From positions 1 through 52,628 of the forward strand of contig NZ_BCQQ01000039.1 in assembly GCF_001552155.1 (NCBI RefSeq): a DNA stretch of 52,628 bases, read 5' to 3'. The number at the start of each line of letters is the position of its first letter. Positions within the stretch are counted from its first letter, which is position 1. This document shows positions 1 through 9,370 of this stretch, piece by piece. The stretch is from Actinomadura formosensis NBRC 14204. Lineage in GTDB: Bacteria; Actinomycetota; Actinomycetes; Streptosporangiales; Streptosporangiaceae. The notes under the pieces are model-generated. The model was not told where the DNA came from. It saw only the letters and a program-made list of their open reading frames with translations, and searched no databases. The translations under genes and the position numbers were made by a program.

Positions 1-957
1 CCCGCCGCCCGGCGGCGGGCCGCTGAGCCGCCGCAGGGCCCCGGCTCGGCGCAGACCCGGCCGCAGCTGACCTCTCCCGCTCCAGCGCCGCCACAGGCGC
101 CTTCAGGCCCGCGCGACGGCTCCGGTGCGCCGCGTCCGCCCGCGCCGCGTCCGCCCGTCCCCGAGGCACGGCCGCCGGCACGCGCCCCGCAGCCTCCGGC
201 TCCGGCGCAGGCACCGCCTCCACAGGCACCACCTCCACAGGCACCGGCGCCGCGGCCTCCGGCACCGGCCGAGCGTCCGCCGGTTCCCTCCGCGCGTCCG
301 CCGGCTCCCGCGCGGCGCCCCCCCGAGACCCCGGCGGCCCGCAAAACGCCGAGCGACCCGCATGGTCTCCCGGTAGCGCCGCTCTACGGCCAGGGCAAGC
401 GGAGCGACACCGCCACCCGCGGCGAGCCCGTGGCCAGGCCCCACGAGGTCCCCGAGGGGCTTTCCGAGGTCGTGGTCATGCAGAAGGTGGTGCGGCCGGA
501 GCATGTGCAGCACTACCTGGAGGGCGGCTATGACCTGGTCGCCGGTTACGTGCACCGGTTGCAGGACGTGCGGGAGATCCGGTCCCCCGCCGCGATGATC
601 CGGGCATTGGGCCTGGTGTACGAGGGATCCCCGTTCTCGCACGCGGACGAGCAGATCTTCATGATCCGGTGGCCCGCGGTGAAGCCGGCGCTGTTCCGCC
701 GCCCGCTGGGCGGGATCGACGAGTGGAGCATGGGGATCATCCCCGGCGGATGGGTGATCGAGCGTGCGCCGTTCCCGGGTTCGGGATACGCGCCGGGCGA
801 GGGTCCCGCGATCCCCGAGTTCAAGATCGAGAGCCAGCGGCTTCCGCACGGTGCCGAGCTGCACCGGCTGGACGCGCGCGGTGCGCGGACGGTCGTCGCG
901 GTTTACGATGCGGACCTGCGCAGATGGCTGGTGAAGCTGCCTGGAGGACGAGGGTGA
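1..957 (+). CDS. Proline-rich conserved actinobacterial protein, 5' end cut by the window
   Basis: The reading frame is open from the first base, so the start lies outside the window. The visible part begins with about 120 residues dominated by Pro, Ala, Gln and Arg, including PPPQAP repeats, which is probably a disordered linker. A folded domain of about 175 residues follows, from MARPHEVPEGL at 430 to the stop. It has no transmembrane segment and no motif I recognise. Its stop overlaps the GTG start of the next gene by 4 nt, so the two are probably co-translated. An internal ATG at 430 exists, but uninterrupted coding upstream favours the longer protein. Function unknown. Confidence 0.72.
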   Translation, partial: PAARRRAAEPPQGPGSAQTRPQLTSPAPAPPQAPSGPRDGSGAPRPPAPRPPVPEARPPARAPQPPAPAQAPPPQAPPPQAPAPRPPAPAERPPVPSARPPAPARRPPETPAARKTPSDPHGLPVAPLYGQGKRSDTATRGEPVARPHEVPEGLSEVVVMQKVVRPEHVQHYLEGGYDLVAGYVHRLQDVREIRSPAAMIRALGLVYEGSPFSHADEQIFMIRWPAVKPALFRRPLGGIDEWSMGIIPGGWVIERAPFPGSGYAPGEGPAIPEFKIESQRLPHGAELHRLDARGARTVVAVYDADLRRWLVKLPGGRG

Positions 958-1322
958 GCATCCGGCACGGCTTCTATGCGGGCTGGCGGGGCGCCGAGTA
1001 CGAGGCGAGCCCCGACGGCGACCGGGTGCGGCTCTACACCGCGCGGCGCACGGACGGGTTCCAGCAGATCTCGCCCGACCGGTACGTCCAGGTGGTGCCC
1101 CTGTCCGAGGTGGAGCGGCTGCGGTACGTGACCACGCACTGCACCTGGCGCGGCGAACCGTTCGTGGTGCTCGGCGAGCACGAGGGCTGGCTGCGCGTGG
1201 AGTACGGCGGCGGCAGGGCGCCGGTCGCCGAACGGCTCGGGCTGGAGCTGTTCGACCGCGGCGTGTACCAGGCGTGGGCCTCCCGGCACGAGGTCGAGGA
1301 CCTGCACGAGGAAACCGTCTGA
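954..1322 (+). CDS. Small conserved hypothetical protein (122 aa)
   Basis: The GTG at 954 overlaps the TGA of the upstream gene (GTGA) and lies behind a GGAGG-like stretch in CTGGAGGACGAGG. The protein begins MSIRHGFYAGWRGAEYEAS and is soluble and mixed alpha/beta in character, with no signal peptide and no obvious catalytic motif. The frame runs further upstream, but the 4-nt overlap and the ribosome site make 954 the best start. It lies 28 bp before the LamB/YcsF gene on the same strand, so it is probably in one operon with it. Function not recognised. Confidence 0.7.
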   Translation: MSIRHGFYAGWRGAEYEASPDGDRVRLYTARRTDGFQQISPDRYVQVVPLSEVERLRYVTTHCTWRGEPFVVLGEHEGWLRVEYGGGRAPVAERLGLELFDRGVYQAWASRHEVEDLHEETV

Positions 1323-1350
1323 GACGGAGAACGGTGGGAGGGGCCTGGGC

Positions 1351-2103
1351 ATGGCGGTCATCGACATCAACGCCGACCTCGGCGAGGGATTCGGCGTCTG
1401 GGAGCTGGGCGACGACCTGGCGCTGCTGGACGTGATCACGAGCGCGAACGTGGCGTGCGGGTTCCACGCGGGCGATCCGCTGATCATGCGGCGGGTGTGC
1501 GCGGCGGCCGTCGAGCGCGGCGTGACGATCGGCGCGCAGGTGTCGTACCGGGATCTGTCCGGTTTCGGACGCCGCGAGATGGACGTGGCCGCGTCCGAGT
1601 TGACCGCCGAGATCCTGTACCAGCTCGCGGCCCTGGACGGGATAGCGCGTACGGAGGGCGGCCGTGTGGCTTACGTCAAGCCGCACGGCGCGCTCTACAA
1701 CCGGGTCAGCCGTGACCCCGTCCAGGCCCGTGCGGTGGCCGAAGCGGTACGGGCGTACGACCCGTCACTTCCGCTGCTGACCCTCCCCGGCTCTGTGATG
1801 CACGACGTCGCCGAGGACCTCACCGTGGTCGCGGAGTGTTTCGCCGACCGTGCCTACACCCCGTCCGGGGAACTGGTGTCCCGCCGTGAACCGGGGGCCG
1901 TGGTCCATGACGAGGAGACGGTCGTCCAGCGGGCGATCAGGATGGCCATGGAGAACACGGTCGTCGCGCAAGACGGCAGTGAGATCGTGCTCAAGGCCCG
2001 TTCCATCTGCGTGCACGGTGACACACCCGGCGCGGTGGCGCTCGCCAAGTCCGTCCGGTCGGCGCTCTCGGAGGCGGGCATCGTCCTGGAGCCGTTCGCG
2101 TGA
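1351..2103 (+). CDS. pxpA: LamB/YcsF family 5-oxoprolinase subunit A
   Basis: This 250-residue protein has the family length and begins IDINADLGEGFGVWELGDD, the hallmark N-terminus of LamB/YcsF proteins. It continues with ANVACGFHAGDP, the YVKPHGALYN motif and a C-terminal ICVHGDTPGA segment. In well-studied bacteria PxpA works with PxpB and PxpC to cleave 5-oxoproline to glutamate using ATP. No pxpB or pxpC (KipI/KipA-like) lies beside it here, so the partners must be elsewhere or outside the window. A GGGAGGGG site precedes the ATG. The family assignment is strong; the substrate is inferred from the family. Confidence 0.93.
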   Translation: MAVIDINADLGEGFGVWELGDDLALLDVITSANVACGFHAGDPLIMRRVCAAAVERGVTIGAQVSYRDLSGFGRREMDVAASELTAEILYQLAALDGIARTEGGRVAYVKPHGALYNRVSRDPVQARAVAEAVRAYDPSLPLLTLPGSVMHDVAEDLTVVAECFADRAYTPSGELVSRREPGAVVHDEETVVQRAIRMAMENTVVAQDGSEIVLKARSICVHGDTPGAVALAKSVRSALSEAGIVLEPFA

Positions 2104-2119
2104 AGGTGCTGAGGGCCGT

Positions 2120-2147
2120 CCCGGACGCGGCGCAACCGCGTCCCGGG
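2120..2147. terminator. Hairpin between convergent genes
   Basis: CCCGGACGCGG and CCGCGTCCCGGG pair as an 11-bp stem with one bulged C and a 5-nt loop. It lies between the converging ends of the LamB/YcsF gene and the AAA ATPase gene. There is no clear U-tract on either side, which is common for actinobacterial terminators. Confidence 0.5.
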
Positions 2148-2183
2148 CAGCAGGTCCGCTTCCGCCTCTAAACCGGTCCGCCG

Positions 2184-4730
2184 TCAGGCCAGGCGGTGGG
2201 CGAGCTCGGCGAACGCGTCGCGCACGTCGTCGGCGGTGAGGAGCGTGAGGTCGTCGGGGGTGGCGCGGTCGCCGAGCCCGGCCACCCTCAGCGCCCGGCA
2301 CGCGCACGCCTTCTCGTACATGGAGCGGGCGAAGCGCCCGTTGCCGAACTCGTCGATCCGGCCCGTCCCGCAGACCCGCTGGAAGACGAGGGCGAGGTCG
2401 TCCAGGGCGCCGTCCTCCCAGCGGTCACCGCCCTGCTCGGCGATCAGCTGGGCGATGCGGAGCAGCTCGTCCGGCCCGTAGGAGGGGAAGTCCACGCACA
2501 CGTCGAACCGTGAGGCGAGCCCCGGGTTGGACGCCAGGAAGCGGCCCATGTCGGCGTCATAGCCGGCGAGGACGACGACGAGCCGGTCACGGTCGTCCTC
2601 GGCGCGTTTGAGCAGGGTCTGCACCGCCTCCGCGCCGAACGCGTCACCGCCGGAGTAGCCCGGGTTGCTCAGCGCGTACGCCTCGTCCACGAACAGGACG
2701 CCGCCGAGCGCCGAATCGATCACCTTGTTGGTCTTGAGGGCCGTCGCCCCGAGGTGCTCACCCACGAGGTCGGCGCGCTGGGCCTCGACCACCTCGGGCC
2801 TGGCGAGGAGCCCGGCGGCGGCGAAGATACGACCGAGCACGCGTGCGACGGTGGTCTTTCCGGTTCCGGGAGGCCCGGTGAAGACGAAATGGCGTGTCGG
2901 CGGGCGGGTCACCAGCCCCTGTTCCTGGCGCATCCGGGCCACCTGCAACTGCGCGGCGATCTCGCGGACCTGCCGCTTCACCGGTTCGAGCCCGATCATC
3001 GCGTCGAGCGAGCCGAGCGCCTCGTCCAGCGTCGGTGTCTCGGCGTAGCCGCGGTACCGCTCGGTGACCTCGGCGAACGCGGTCTCGACGTCGTCCGCGC
3101 GGAGGGTGACCAGGTCGTCGGCGCTGGGCGTGCCCGGCCCTCCGGACGCCGCCACCGCGTCGACGACCCGCACGTCCCGCGCGCGCGCCGCCGCCTCAGC
3201 CAGGGACCGGACGAACCGCCCGTTGCCCAGTTCGTCGACGATCCCGCGCCGTTCGACCTCCTCGAACCGCGCGGCGAGGTGTCGCCGGGCCTCCGGGTCG
3301 AGCCGGTCCTCGCGGAGCCCGGTGTGGTACTCGGCGATCTGGAGCAGCTCGGACGGGCGGTAGGAGGGGAAGTGCACGCGCGTGCCGAACCGTGAGGCCA
3401 GCCCGGGGTTGGAGTCGAGGAACTCGGCCATCTGCGCGTCGTACCCGGCGAGGATGATGACCAGGTTGTCGCGGTCGTCCTCGGCGCGCTTCAGCAACGC
3501 CTGGACGGCCTCGTCACCGAAGCGGTCGGGCTGCCCCTCAGCGGAGTTGGCCAGGCTGTATGCCTCGTCAATGAACAAGACCCCGCCCAGGGCGGAGTCG
3601 ATGAGCCGGTTGGTCTTGATGGCCGTGGCACCGAGGAACTCACCCACGAGATCAGCACGGTGAGCCTCGACCACGGCCGGCTCTGGCAGCAGCCCGAACG
3701 CGTAGAAGATTTTGGCCAGCACGCGCGCGACGGTGGTCTTGCCCGTTCCCGGTGGGCCGACGAAGACGAAGTGCCGCATGGGCTTCTCGGTGGGGACACC
3801 GGCGGCGGCGCGCATGTGCGCGGCCTCGATGGACGCGGCGATGGAGCGGACCTGCCGTTTGACCGGCTCCAGCCCGATCATGTTCTCCAGCTCGGTGAGC
3901 GCTTCCGCGACGGAGATGTCCGGCGAGGCGTCGGCCCGGCGGTCGGGGGGAGGCGTGCGCTCCGGCACGGGGGCGGCCTGCGCCGCGGCGCGCTGCTCGT
4001 GGGCCGCTTGCGCGGCGCCCGCGGCACCGGCCTCCTCGCCCGCGCCCCGCCGGTCGGACCGGCCCGGCCGGTCCCTCCTGTCGGGGTCGGCCGGGTTCTT
4101 ACGCGGTCCCGTCATGGCATCCCCCTTCGGGCTCGCCTGCTCCTGCACCCAGCCGGTCTCGTACGCCTCGGCGGGCACCGTCCGGCGTGCCCGGTCCCAC
4201 CGGTACCCGAGGACGGCCAGGGCCGCGGCCCAGCCGGGCGCCGCGTTCGCCGCCGGCAGCGGCTGGGCGAGCACCGCCGTCGCCACCCCCGCGGCGGCCA
4301 GCGCGAGCAGGGTCGTGCGCCACGGCGCGTACCCGCGCAGGCGGTAGGCGGCGAGCGCCACGGGCAGGGCGAGCACCGCCAAGAGCGGCGTGGGGCTCAG
4401 GTAAAGCGGACCGCCGGCGTCCGGATAGAGCCCGCCGAGGGGCACCGACAGGGCGAGCCAGGACGCGATGACCGCGACGACCACCATGCCCGTGGGTGAG
4501 CGCAGGGTCAGATGGACCACGATCACAAGGATCACCGTGCCCGCCGCCACACCGAGGATCGGCCCGTCCAGGACGACCGTGCCCGCCAGGACCAGCGCGA
4601 TCAGCAGTGATCCCCCCAGGAACCGCAGTCCCGGCGCGATCTGGAAGTAGCGCACCCGCAGGCGCTCGAAAAGATCCCGTGCCGCGGCGTCCTTCGCCGG
4701 GCGGGAGCGGGACCTGCCGAACAAAGCCAT
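2184..4730 (-). CDS. Membrane-anchored tandem AAA+ ATPase (SpoVK/CbbX type)
   Basis: From the ATG at 4730 the product is 848 residues. Residues about 35-175 carry several hydrophobic segments and look membrane-embedded. A charged, Ala/Pro/Arg-rich linker spans about 200-270. Two AAA+ modules follow, each opening with the same MIGLEPVKRQVR segment. Module 1 has Walker A GPPGTGKTT near 325-333 and Walker B GVLFIDEAY near 383-391; module 2 repeats both. This tandem CbbX/SpoVK fold also occurs in actinobacterial EccA-like proteins, but EccA has a helical repeat N-terminus rather than a membrane domain. Another possible start is the ATG at 4847, which has AGGA close upstream. It is divergent from the ABC operon. 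Target unknown. Confidence 0.85.
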   Translation of the reverse strand: MALFGRSRSRPAKDAAARDLFERLRVRYFQIAPGLRFLGGSLLIALVLAGTVVLDGPILGVAAGTVILVIVVHLTLRSPTGMVVVAVIASWLALSVPLGGLYPDAGGPLYLSPTPLLAVLALPVALAAYRLRGYAPWRTTLLALAAAGVATAVLAQPLPAANAAPGWAAALAVLGYRWDRARRTVPAEAYETGWVQEQASPKGDAMTGPRKNPADPDRRDRPGRSDRRGAGEEAGAAGAAQAAHEQRAAAQAAPVPERTPPPDRRADASPDISVAEALTELENMIGLEPVKRQVRSIAASIEAAHMRAAAGVPTEKPMRHFVFVGPPGTGKTTVARVLAKIFYAFGLLPEPAVVEAHRADLVGEFLGATAIKTNRLIDSALGGVLFIDEAYSLANSAEGQPDRFGDEAVQALLKRAEDDRDNLVIILAGYDAQMAEFLDSNPGLASRFGTRVHFPSYRPSELLQIAEYHTGLREDRLDPEARRHLAARFEEVERRGIVDELGNGRFVRSLAEAAARARDVRVVDAVAASGGPGTPSADDLVTLRADDVETAFAEVTERYRGYAETPTLDEALGSLDAMIGLEPVKRQVREIAAQLQVARMRQEQGLVTRPPTRHFVFTGPPGTGKTTVARVLGRIFAAAGLLARPEVVEAQRADLVGEHLGATALKTNKVIDSALGGVLFVDEAYALSNPGYSGGDAFGAEAVQTLLKRAEDDRDRLVVVLAGYDADMGRFLASNPGLASRFDVCVDFPSYGPDELLRIAQLIAEQGGDRWEDGALDDLALVFQRVCGTGRIDEFGNGRFARSMYEKACACRALRVAGLGDRATPDDLTLLTADDVRDAFAELAHRLA

Positions 4731-4914
4731 CAAGAGCGAGTAAAGCGCAGGACCGCCCGGAACGGGACTCCCCGCGCCCGGTTCGTTGGCGTCCGCCCCG
4801 CCCGCCTGCTGCGGAACGGGTGCGCCGCGGTCCCGAGACCAGGACATTCGTCCTGTCCGGAAGTGGAGATCCGAATCTACAGCCGGCACCGGCCGAATCC
4901 GTACCGTCGCCGTC

Positions 4915-5844
4915 ATGGAAGTCAAAGCGACGCAAACGGCCACCGCGGTGGATATCACCGGTGTGACCAGGAGTTACGGGACGGTGCGGGCCGTGGACCG
5001 GCTCGACCTCCGGCTCGGCCGGGGGACGTCGGTGGCGCTGCTCGGCCCGAACGGCGCCGGCAAGTCCACGACACTCTCGATGATGCTCGGCCTGATCCCG
5101 CCCGACTCGGGCACCGTGACGGTCCTCGGCGCGTCCCCGGAGCGGGCCGTGCGGGACGGGCGCGTCGGCGCGATGCCGCAGAGCGGAGGGCTGATCGGCG
5201 GGGTGACCGTCCGCCGGCTGCTCGGCTTCGTCCGGGCCTCCTACGCGGCGAGGGCGCGCGGCCGTACCGTGCCCCCGCTGGACGAGCTGATGCGGACGGC
5301 GCATGTCACGGACCTGGCCGGACGGCGCGCCGACCGGCTGTCGGGCGGGCAGGCGCAGCGCGTCAGGTTCGCCATCGCCATGGCGGGCGCACCCGATCTC
5401 CTTGTCTTGGACGAGCCCACCGCCGGACTGGACATCGAGGCAAGGCGCGAACTGTGGGCCGGTGTGCGCTCCTACGCCGCGCAAGGGCGGACGGTGCTCT
5501 TCTCCACCCACTACTTGGAGGAGGCCGACGACTACGCCGACCGGATCGTCGTCATAGATCGCGGCCGCGTCATCGCCGACGGCACCAGCGAGGACATCAA
5601 GCGCCGTATCCCCGAGCGGACGGTCGGGTTCGACCTGGACCGTCCTATCGCGGCGGTGGACGGCCTGCCGGGCGTCATCGGCAGCGAGGTACGGGGCACC
5701 CGCGTGCACCTGCACACCACGGACTCCGACGCGACCGTACTCGCGCTGGCCCGGGCGGGACTGGTCCGCAACCTGGAGGTGACGGGCGCCGGGCTGGAGG
5801 AGGCGTTCCTGGCCCTGACCGGATCCCGGGGAGGCACACGATGA
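4915..5844 (+). CDS. ABC-2 type exporter, ATP-binding subunit
   Basis: The 309-residue protein has Walker A GPNGAGKST near residue 45, the signature LSGGQAQR, Walker B LLVLDEPTAGLD and the switch region FSTHY. This is the DrrA/CcmA-like exporter class, with a C-terminal extension of about 80 residues as in daunorubicin-resistance ATPases. The stop overlaps the permease start by 4 nt (ATGA). The next two genes encode a histidine kinase and a response regulator, so this is probably a signal-responsive export operon. The cargo (drug, lipid or peptide) cannot be read from the sequence. Confidence 0.92.
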   Translation: MEVKATQTATAVDITGVTRSYGTVRAVDRLDLRLGRGTSVALLGPNGAGKSTTLSMMLGLIPPDSGTVTVLGASPERAVRDGRVGAMPQSGGLIGGVTVRRLLGFVRASYAARARGRTVPPLDELMRTAHVTDLAGRRADRLSGGQAQRVRFAIAMAGAPDLLVLDEPTAGLDIEARRELWAGVRSYAAQGRTVLFSTHYLEEADDYADRIVVIDRGRVIADGTSEDIKRRIPERTVGFDLDRPIAAVDGLPGVIGSEVRGTRVHLHTTDSDATVLALARAGLVRNLEVTGAGLEEAFLALTGSRGGTR

Positions 5845-6569
5845 TCGTCGACTATGTGCGGCTGGAGATGGTCCGGCTGCTGCGCGACCCCGGCTACCTC
5901 GTGCTGAGCCTGGTGTCGCCGCTGACGATGTACCTGGTGTTCACCAGCCTCGACCTGACCGGGCGACCCGGCCCGCAGGGTGCGGCGTACTCGATGGTGG
6001 GCATGGCGGGTTTCGGCGCGGTCGGCGCCGTGATGGGCAACGGCGTGTCCATCGCCGAGGACAAGCGGCTCGGCTGGATACGCCAGCTGCGTCTTCTGCC
6101 CCTCCGCCCGTTCGAGGCGGTCGCGGGAAGGACGCTGTGCGCGATGGCCGTCACTGTCCCGCCGATCGTCTCGGTCTGCCTGGCCGGAGCCCTGGTGAAC
6201 GGGGTGTCGCTCAGCGTCGGCCAGTGGGCGTCGGTGCTCGTGCTGCTCTGGGTGGGCATCGCGCCCATGGCCGTGCTCGGCATCGGTCTCGGTTACCTGC
6301 TCACCGGGCAGCAGGCCCAGATGGCCGGTCTGGTCTGCTACATGGGTCTGTCCCTGCTGGGCGGCCTGTGGGCGCCGATCACGCGGTTCCCCGGCTGGCT
6401 GGAGCGCGTAGCGACCGCCACCCCGCTCAACCGGTACGGGGAGCTGTCCTGGCGGGTCATCGGTGGCGACGCTCCGGCGCCGGCCGGCTGCCTGATCCTC
6501 GTGGGCTGGGCCGTCCTGTTCGCGGTGTTCGCCGCCTACGCCTACCGGCGCTCGGCCCGCACGGTGTGA
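5841..6569 (+). CDS. ABC-2 type exporter, permease subunit
   Basis: This 242-residue membrane protein has about six hydrophobic segments, beginning near residues 20-37 and ending in ILVGWAVLFAVFAAYAYRRS. The long periplasmic domain seen in larger families is absent. It matches ABC-2 permeases such as DrrB. The start overlaps the upstream ATPase stop by 4 nt, indicating translational coupling and a shared complex in the cytoplasmic membrane. Confidence 0.9.
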   Translation: MIVDYVRLEMVRLLRDPGYLVLSLVSPLTMYLVFTSLDLTGRPGPQGAAYSMVGMAGFGAVGAVMGNGVSIAEDKRLGWIRQLRLLPLRPFEAVAGRTLCAMAVTVPPIVSVCLAGALVNGVSLSVGQWASVLVLLWVGIAPMAVLGIGLGYLLTGQQAQMAGLVCYMGLSLLGGLWAPITRFPGWLERVATATPLNRYGELSWRVIGGDAPAPAGCLILVGWAVLFAVFAAYAYRRSARTV

Positions 6570-6615
6570 GATGTCCGTCCATCTACCGTGGTCTCGTGAT
6601 TGAGGAGAACGACAG

Positions 6616-7809
6616 GTGATCCCCTGGAAGGGCACTCCGCAGCGGCGTATACCCGACCTGGACCTGGAGCAGGTGGACCGCAGCGGTCCCGGCGGCCACG
6701 CGTTCGTGTTCTGGCTCGTCGTCCTCCTCTGGCCGGGGTGGGATCTGGTGAGGGGCCGGACCCACCCGCTGTGGCTCGCGGTCGTGGCGCTGGTGGCCTT
6801 CGCGTTCCTGCATTTCGCCGTGGTCCGCACCGCTTTCGACGGGCGCTTCCCGATGCGGGTGCCGATCACGCTGCTGGTCGCCCAGACTGCGGTCGCGTCC
6901 GCCGCGGCACTGGCCTTCCACGGCCGCTGGTTCACCATGTTCCCGCTGCTGGGACTCGCCGCCGGGGTCGTCGTGGGGCACCTGCCCCGCAACGCGAAGG
7001 GCCCGGAGCTGCCGCTGCTCGTCGGCATCGGCGGCATCTCGTCCGTGAGCCTCCTCATCGGCTGGGCGGCCGGCGAGGGCGGCGCAGCGCTGGCCGCCAA
7101 CTGGTACGGGACCGTGACGGCGGGTGTGGTCACCGCCGTGATCCTGCGGCTGTTCACCGTCATCGGCCTGCTCCGGGAAGCCCGGGAGGAACTCGCCGAC
7201 GCCGCCGTGGCGCGCGAGCGGCTCCGCTTCTCCCGCGACCTGCACGACCTCCTCGGCCACACGCTGTCGCTCATGGTGGTCAAGGCGCAGGCCGTCCGCC
7301 GCGTCGTCGAACGCGACCCGGCCGTGGCCGCCGGGCAGGCCGCCGACATCGAGACCGTGGGACGGCGGGCCCTGGCCGAGGTGCGGCAGGCGGTCAGCGG
7401 CTACCGCGGCCGTGGCCTGGCCGACGAACTGGACGACGCGCGGGTGGCGCTGTCGGACGCAGGCGTGGATCTCACCGTCCGGCGCAGCGGGCACGCGCTG
7501 CCGCCGGAGCCGGACGCGCTGCTCGGCTGGGCGGTACGGGAGGGCGTCACCAACGTGATCCGGCACAGCGGCGCCGCGCACTGCGAGATCACGGTCCGGA
7601 CCGACGAGGACGGGGCCGTCCTCCAGGTGAAGGACGACGGCCCGGGAAAGGGCGGAATCGGCGGATCCGGCGGTCACGGTCTGCGCGGCCTCTCCGAGCG
7701 GATGGAAGCGGTGGCCGGCACCGTCGAGGCCGGTCTCGTGCCGGGCGGCGGCTTCCTGCTCACCGTCACCGTGCCCGGCGCGGCGTCCGGCGGGACCGGT
7801 GGACAATGA
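6616..7809 (+). CDS. Sensor histidine kinase, DesK/NarX-type (HisKA_3)
   Basis: The 397-residue protein starts at a GTG behind GGAG. About five to six transmembrane segments lie between residues 28 and 186, with no large extracellular loop, so sensing is probably within or near the membrane, as in DesK. The phosphoacceptor His210 sits in RDLHDLLGH. The ATPase domain follows, with an N-box in REGVTNVIRHS and a G-box in DDGPGKGG...GHGLRGLSER. It overlaps the response regulator by 4 nt. With the upstream ABC-2 genes it forms a common actinobacterial exporter plus two-component arrangement. Confidence 0.93.
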   Translation: MIPWKGTPQRRIPDLDLEQVDRSGPGGHAFVFWLVVLLWPGWDLVRGRTHPLWLAVVALVAFAFLHFAVVRTAFDGRFPMRVPITLLVAQTAVASAAALAFHGRWFTMFPLLGLAAGVVVGHLPRNAKGPELPLLVGIGGISSVSLLIGWAAGEGGAALAANWYGTVTAGVVTAVILRLFTVIGLLREAREELADAAVARERLRFSRDLHDLLGHTLSLMVVKAQAVRRVVERDPAVAAGQAADIETVGRRALAEVRQAVSGYRGRGLADELDDARVALSDAGVDLTVRRSGHALPPEPDALLGWAVREGVTNVIRHSGAAHCEITVRTDEDGAVLQVKDDGPGKGGIGGSGGHGLRGLSERMEAVAGTVEAGLVPGGGFLLTVTVPGAASGGTGGQ

Positions 7810-8420
7810 GGCATGTGATCAAGGTTCTGCTCGCCGAGGACCAGGGCATGATGCGCGGCGCGCTCGCCCTGCTGCTCGGCCTGGAGGAGGACGTCGAGGT
7901 CGTCGCCGAGGTCGGAGACGGGGCGCGGGTGCTGCCCGAGGCGCTGCGGACCGTCCCGGACGTCGCCGTCCTCGACATCGAGATGCCCGGCCGCAGCGGT
8001 CTCGACACGGCCGCCGACCTGCGCCGTGAGCTGCCCGGCTGCAAGGTGCTGATCATCACCACGTTCGGGCGCCCTGGATATCTGCGCCGCGCCATGGAGG
8101 CGGGGGCGAGCGGGTTCCTGGTCAAGGACGGCCCCATCGAGGACCTCGTCTCGGCGCTGCGGCGCGTCCTGGCCGGGGAACGGGTCGTGGACCCGGCGCT
8201 GGCGACGGCGGCGCTGGCGGTGGGCCCGAACCCGCTGACCGGCCGGGAACGGGACGTGCTGACCGCCGCGGCCGACGGATCGACGATCGCCGACATCGCC
8301 GGGCGCCTGCACCTGTCGGAGAGCACCGTCCGCAACTACCTGTCCGCCGCGATCGGCAAGACGGGGGCGCGCAACCGCATCGAGGCGGTGGGCACCGCGC
8401 GGCACAACGGCTGGCTCTGA
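7806..8420 (+). CDS. LuxR/NarL-family response regulator
   Basis: The 204-residue protein has a receiver domain with acidic residues at E11/D12, phosphoacceptor D57 in VAVLDIEMPG and conserved K107 in GFLVKD. The C-terminal LuxR-type HTH includes LTGRERDVL and IADIAGRLHLSESTVRNYLS. The ATG at 7806 overlaps the kinase stop by 4 nt. It is the partner of that kinase and probably regulates the upstream ABC transporter genes, by analogy with DesKR. The target promoter has not been identified. Confidence 0.93.
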   Translation: MRHVIKVLLAEDQGMMRGALALLLGLEEDVEVVAEVGDGARVLPEALRTVPDVAVLDIEMPGRSGLDTAADLRRELPGCKVLIITTFGRPGYLRRAMEAGASGFLVKDGPIEDLVSALRRVLAGERVVDPALATAALAVGPNPLTGRERDVLTAAADGSTIADIAGRLHLSESTVRNYLSAAIGKTGARNRIEAVGTARHNGWL

Positions 8421-8534
8421 ACCGGCATGTCCGCCGCCATCGTACGATCGACGGCGCGGGCCGCTTCCTCCAGGAGACCCCGGAGGACGGCTCGGCCACG
8501 CGATCGCGGCGTTCATGCGTTCTTAGGAGCCTCT

Positions 8535-9299
8535 TTGACCGACCCCACCGACGCCCTGCCCGGTCTTGATCCCGCCCCTGCGGGTTCCAAAGGGGTCTCG
8601 CGTGCCGCGGGCTACGAGATCGAGGACGAGCTGCGGGCCGCACGTCCGGTCCGGATCGCCGGAGTGGACGAGGTCGGACGCGGCGCCTGGGCCGGCCCGG
8701 TCGTGGTGTGCGCCGCGGTCACCGACCTGAGCCCGCCGCCCGTCCTGCCGGGGCGCGGGAAGAGGACCATCGCGCTGACCGACTCCAAGCTCCTCACCGA
8801 GGCGCACCGCGAGTCGTTCGCCGAGCTGCTGCCCGGCTGGCTCGCCGGGCACGCCATCGGCGCGGCGGGTCCCGAGGAGATCGACGAGGTGGGCATGACC
8901 GAGGCCCTGCGGCGCGCCGCCGTCCGGGCCCTGGAATCTCTGCCCGCCAGGCCCGACATGGTCATCCTCGACGGCAAGCACGACTTCCTGGGCGGGCCTT
9001 GGCGGGTCCGGTGCGAGGTCAAGGCCGACCAGAGGTCGGTCACGGTCGCGGCCGCCTCCGTCCTGGCGAAGGTTCACCGTGACGGGCTCATGGCAAAGCT
9101 GGACGGCGAGTTTCCCGGATACGGGTTCGCCGACAGCGCCGGATACCCGTCCCCCGTCCACCAGAAGGCGCTGGAGGAGCACGGGCCCACACCGCACCAC
9201 CGGATGTCCTGGTCGTACCTGGACGACCTTCCACGCTGGCGGCATCTGAAGAAACACCGCGACCCCCTCGCGGGCGAAGGGCAGCTCAGTCTCCTTTGA
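8535..9299 (+). CDS. rnhB: Ribonuclease HII
   Basis: The enzyme cleaves the RNA strand of RNA-DNA hybrids and starts removal of misincorporated ribonucleotides. The 254-residue product has the RNase HII signature [15 protein letters not shown] with catalytic D45 and E46, a third acidic residue at D146 in VILDGKHD, and the later KVHRD segment. The start is the TTG at 8535, behind AGGAG at the right spacing; the frame extends upstream to 8427 but without a comparable ribosome site. The gene stands alone between the two-component operon and the HhH-GPD-like gene. Confidence 0.93.
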   Translation: MTDPTDALPGLDPAPAGSKGVSRAAGYEIEDELRAARPVRIAGVDEVGRGAWAGPVVVCAAVTDLSPPPVLPGRGKRTIALTDSKLLTEAHRESFAELLPGWLAGHAIGAAGPEEIDEVGMTEALRRAAVRALESLPARPDMVILDGKHDFLGGPWRVRCEVKADQRSVTVAAASVLAKVHRDGLMAKLDGEFPGYGFADSAGYPSPVHQKALEEHGPTPHHRMSWSYLDDLPRWRHLKKHRDPLAGEGQLSLL

Positions 9300-9370
9300 C
9301 GCCATCCCCGTGCCGTTCATGAGTCATCTCCGTCCGGCCGGGTAGGCGCTGTTCACTGGAGGTACATGCC

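Noticed and set aside
103..1686. Long minus-strand frame rich in Arg, Pro and Ala opposite the first three genes
   Set aside because: It is antisense to the recognisable LamB/YcsF gene and has the low-complexity composition of a GC-rich shadow frame.
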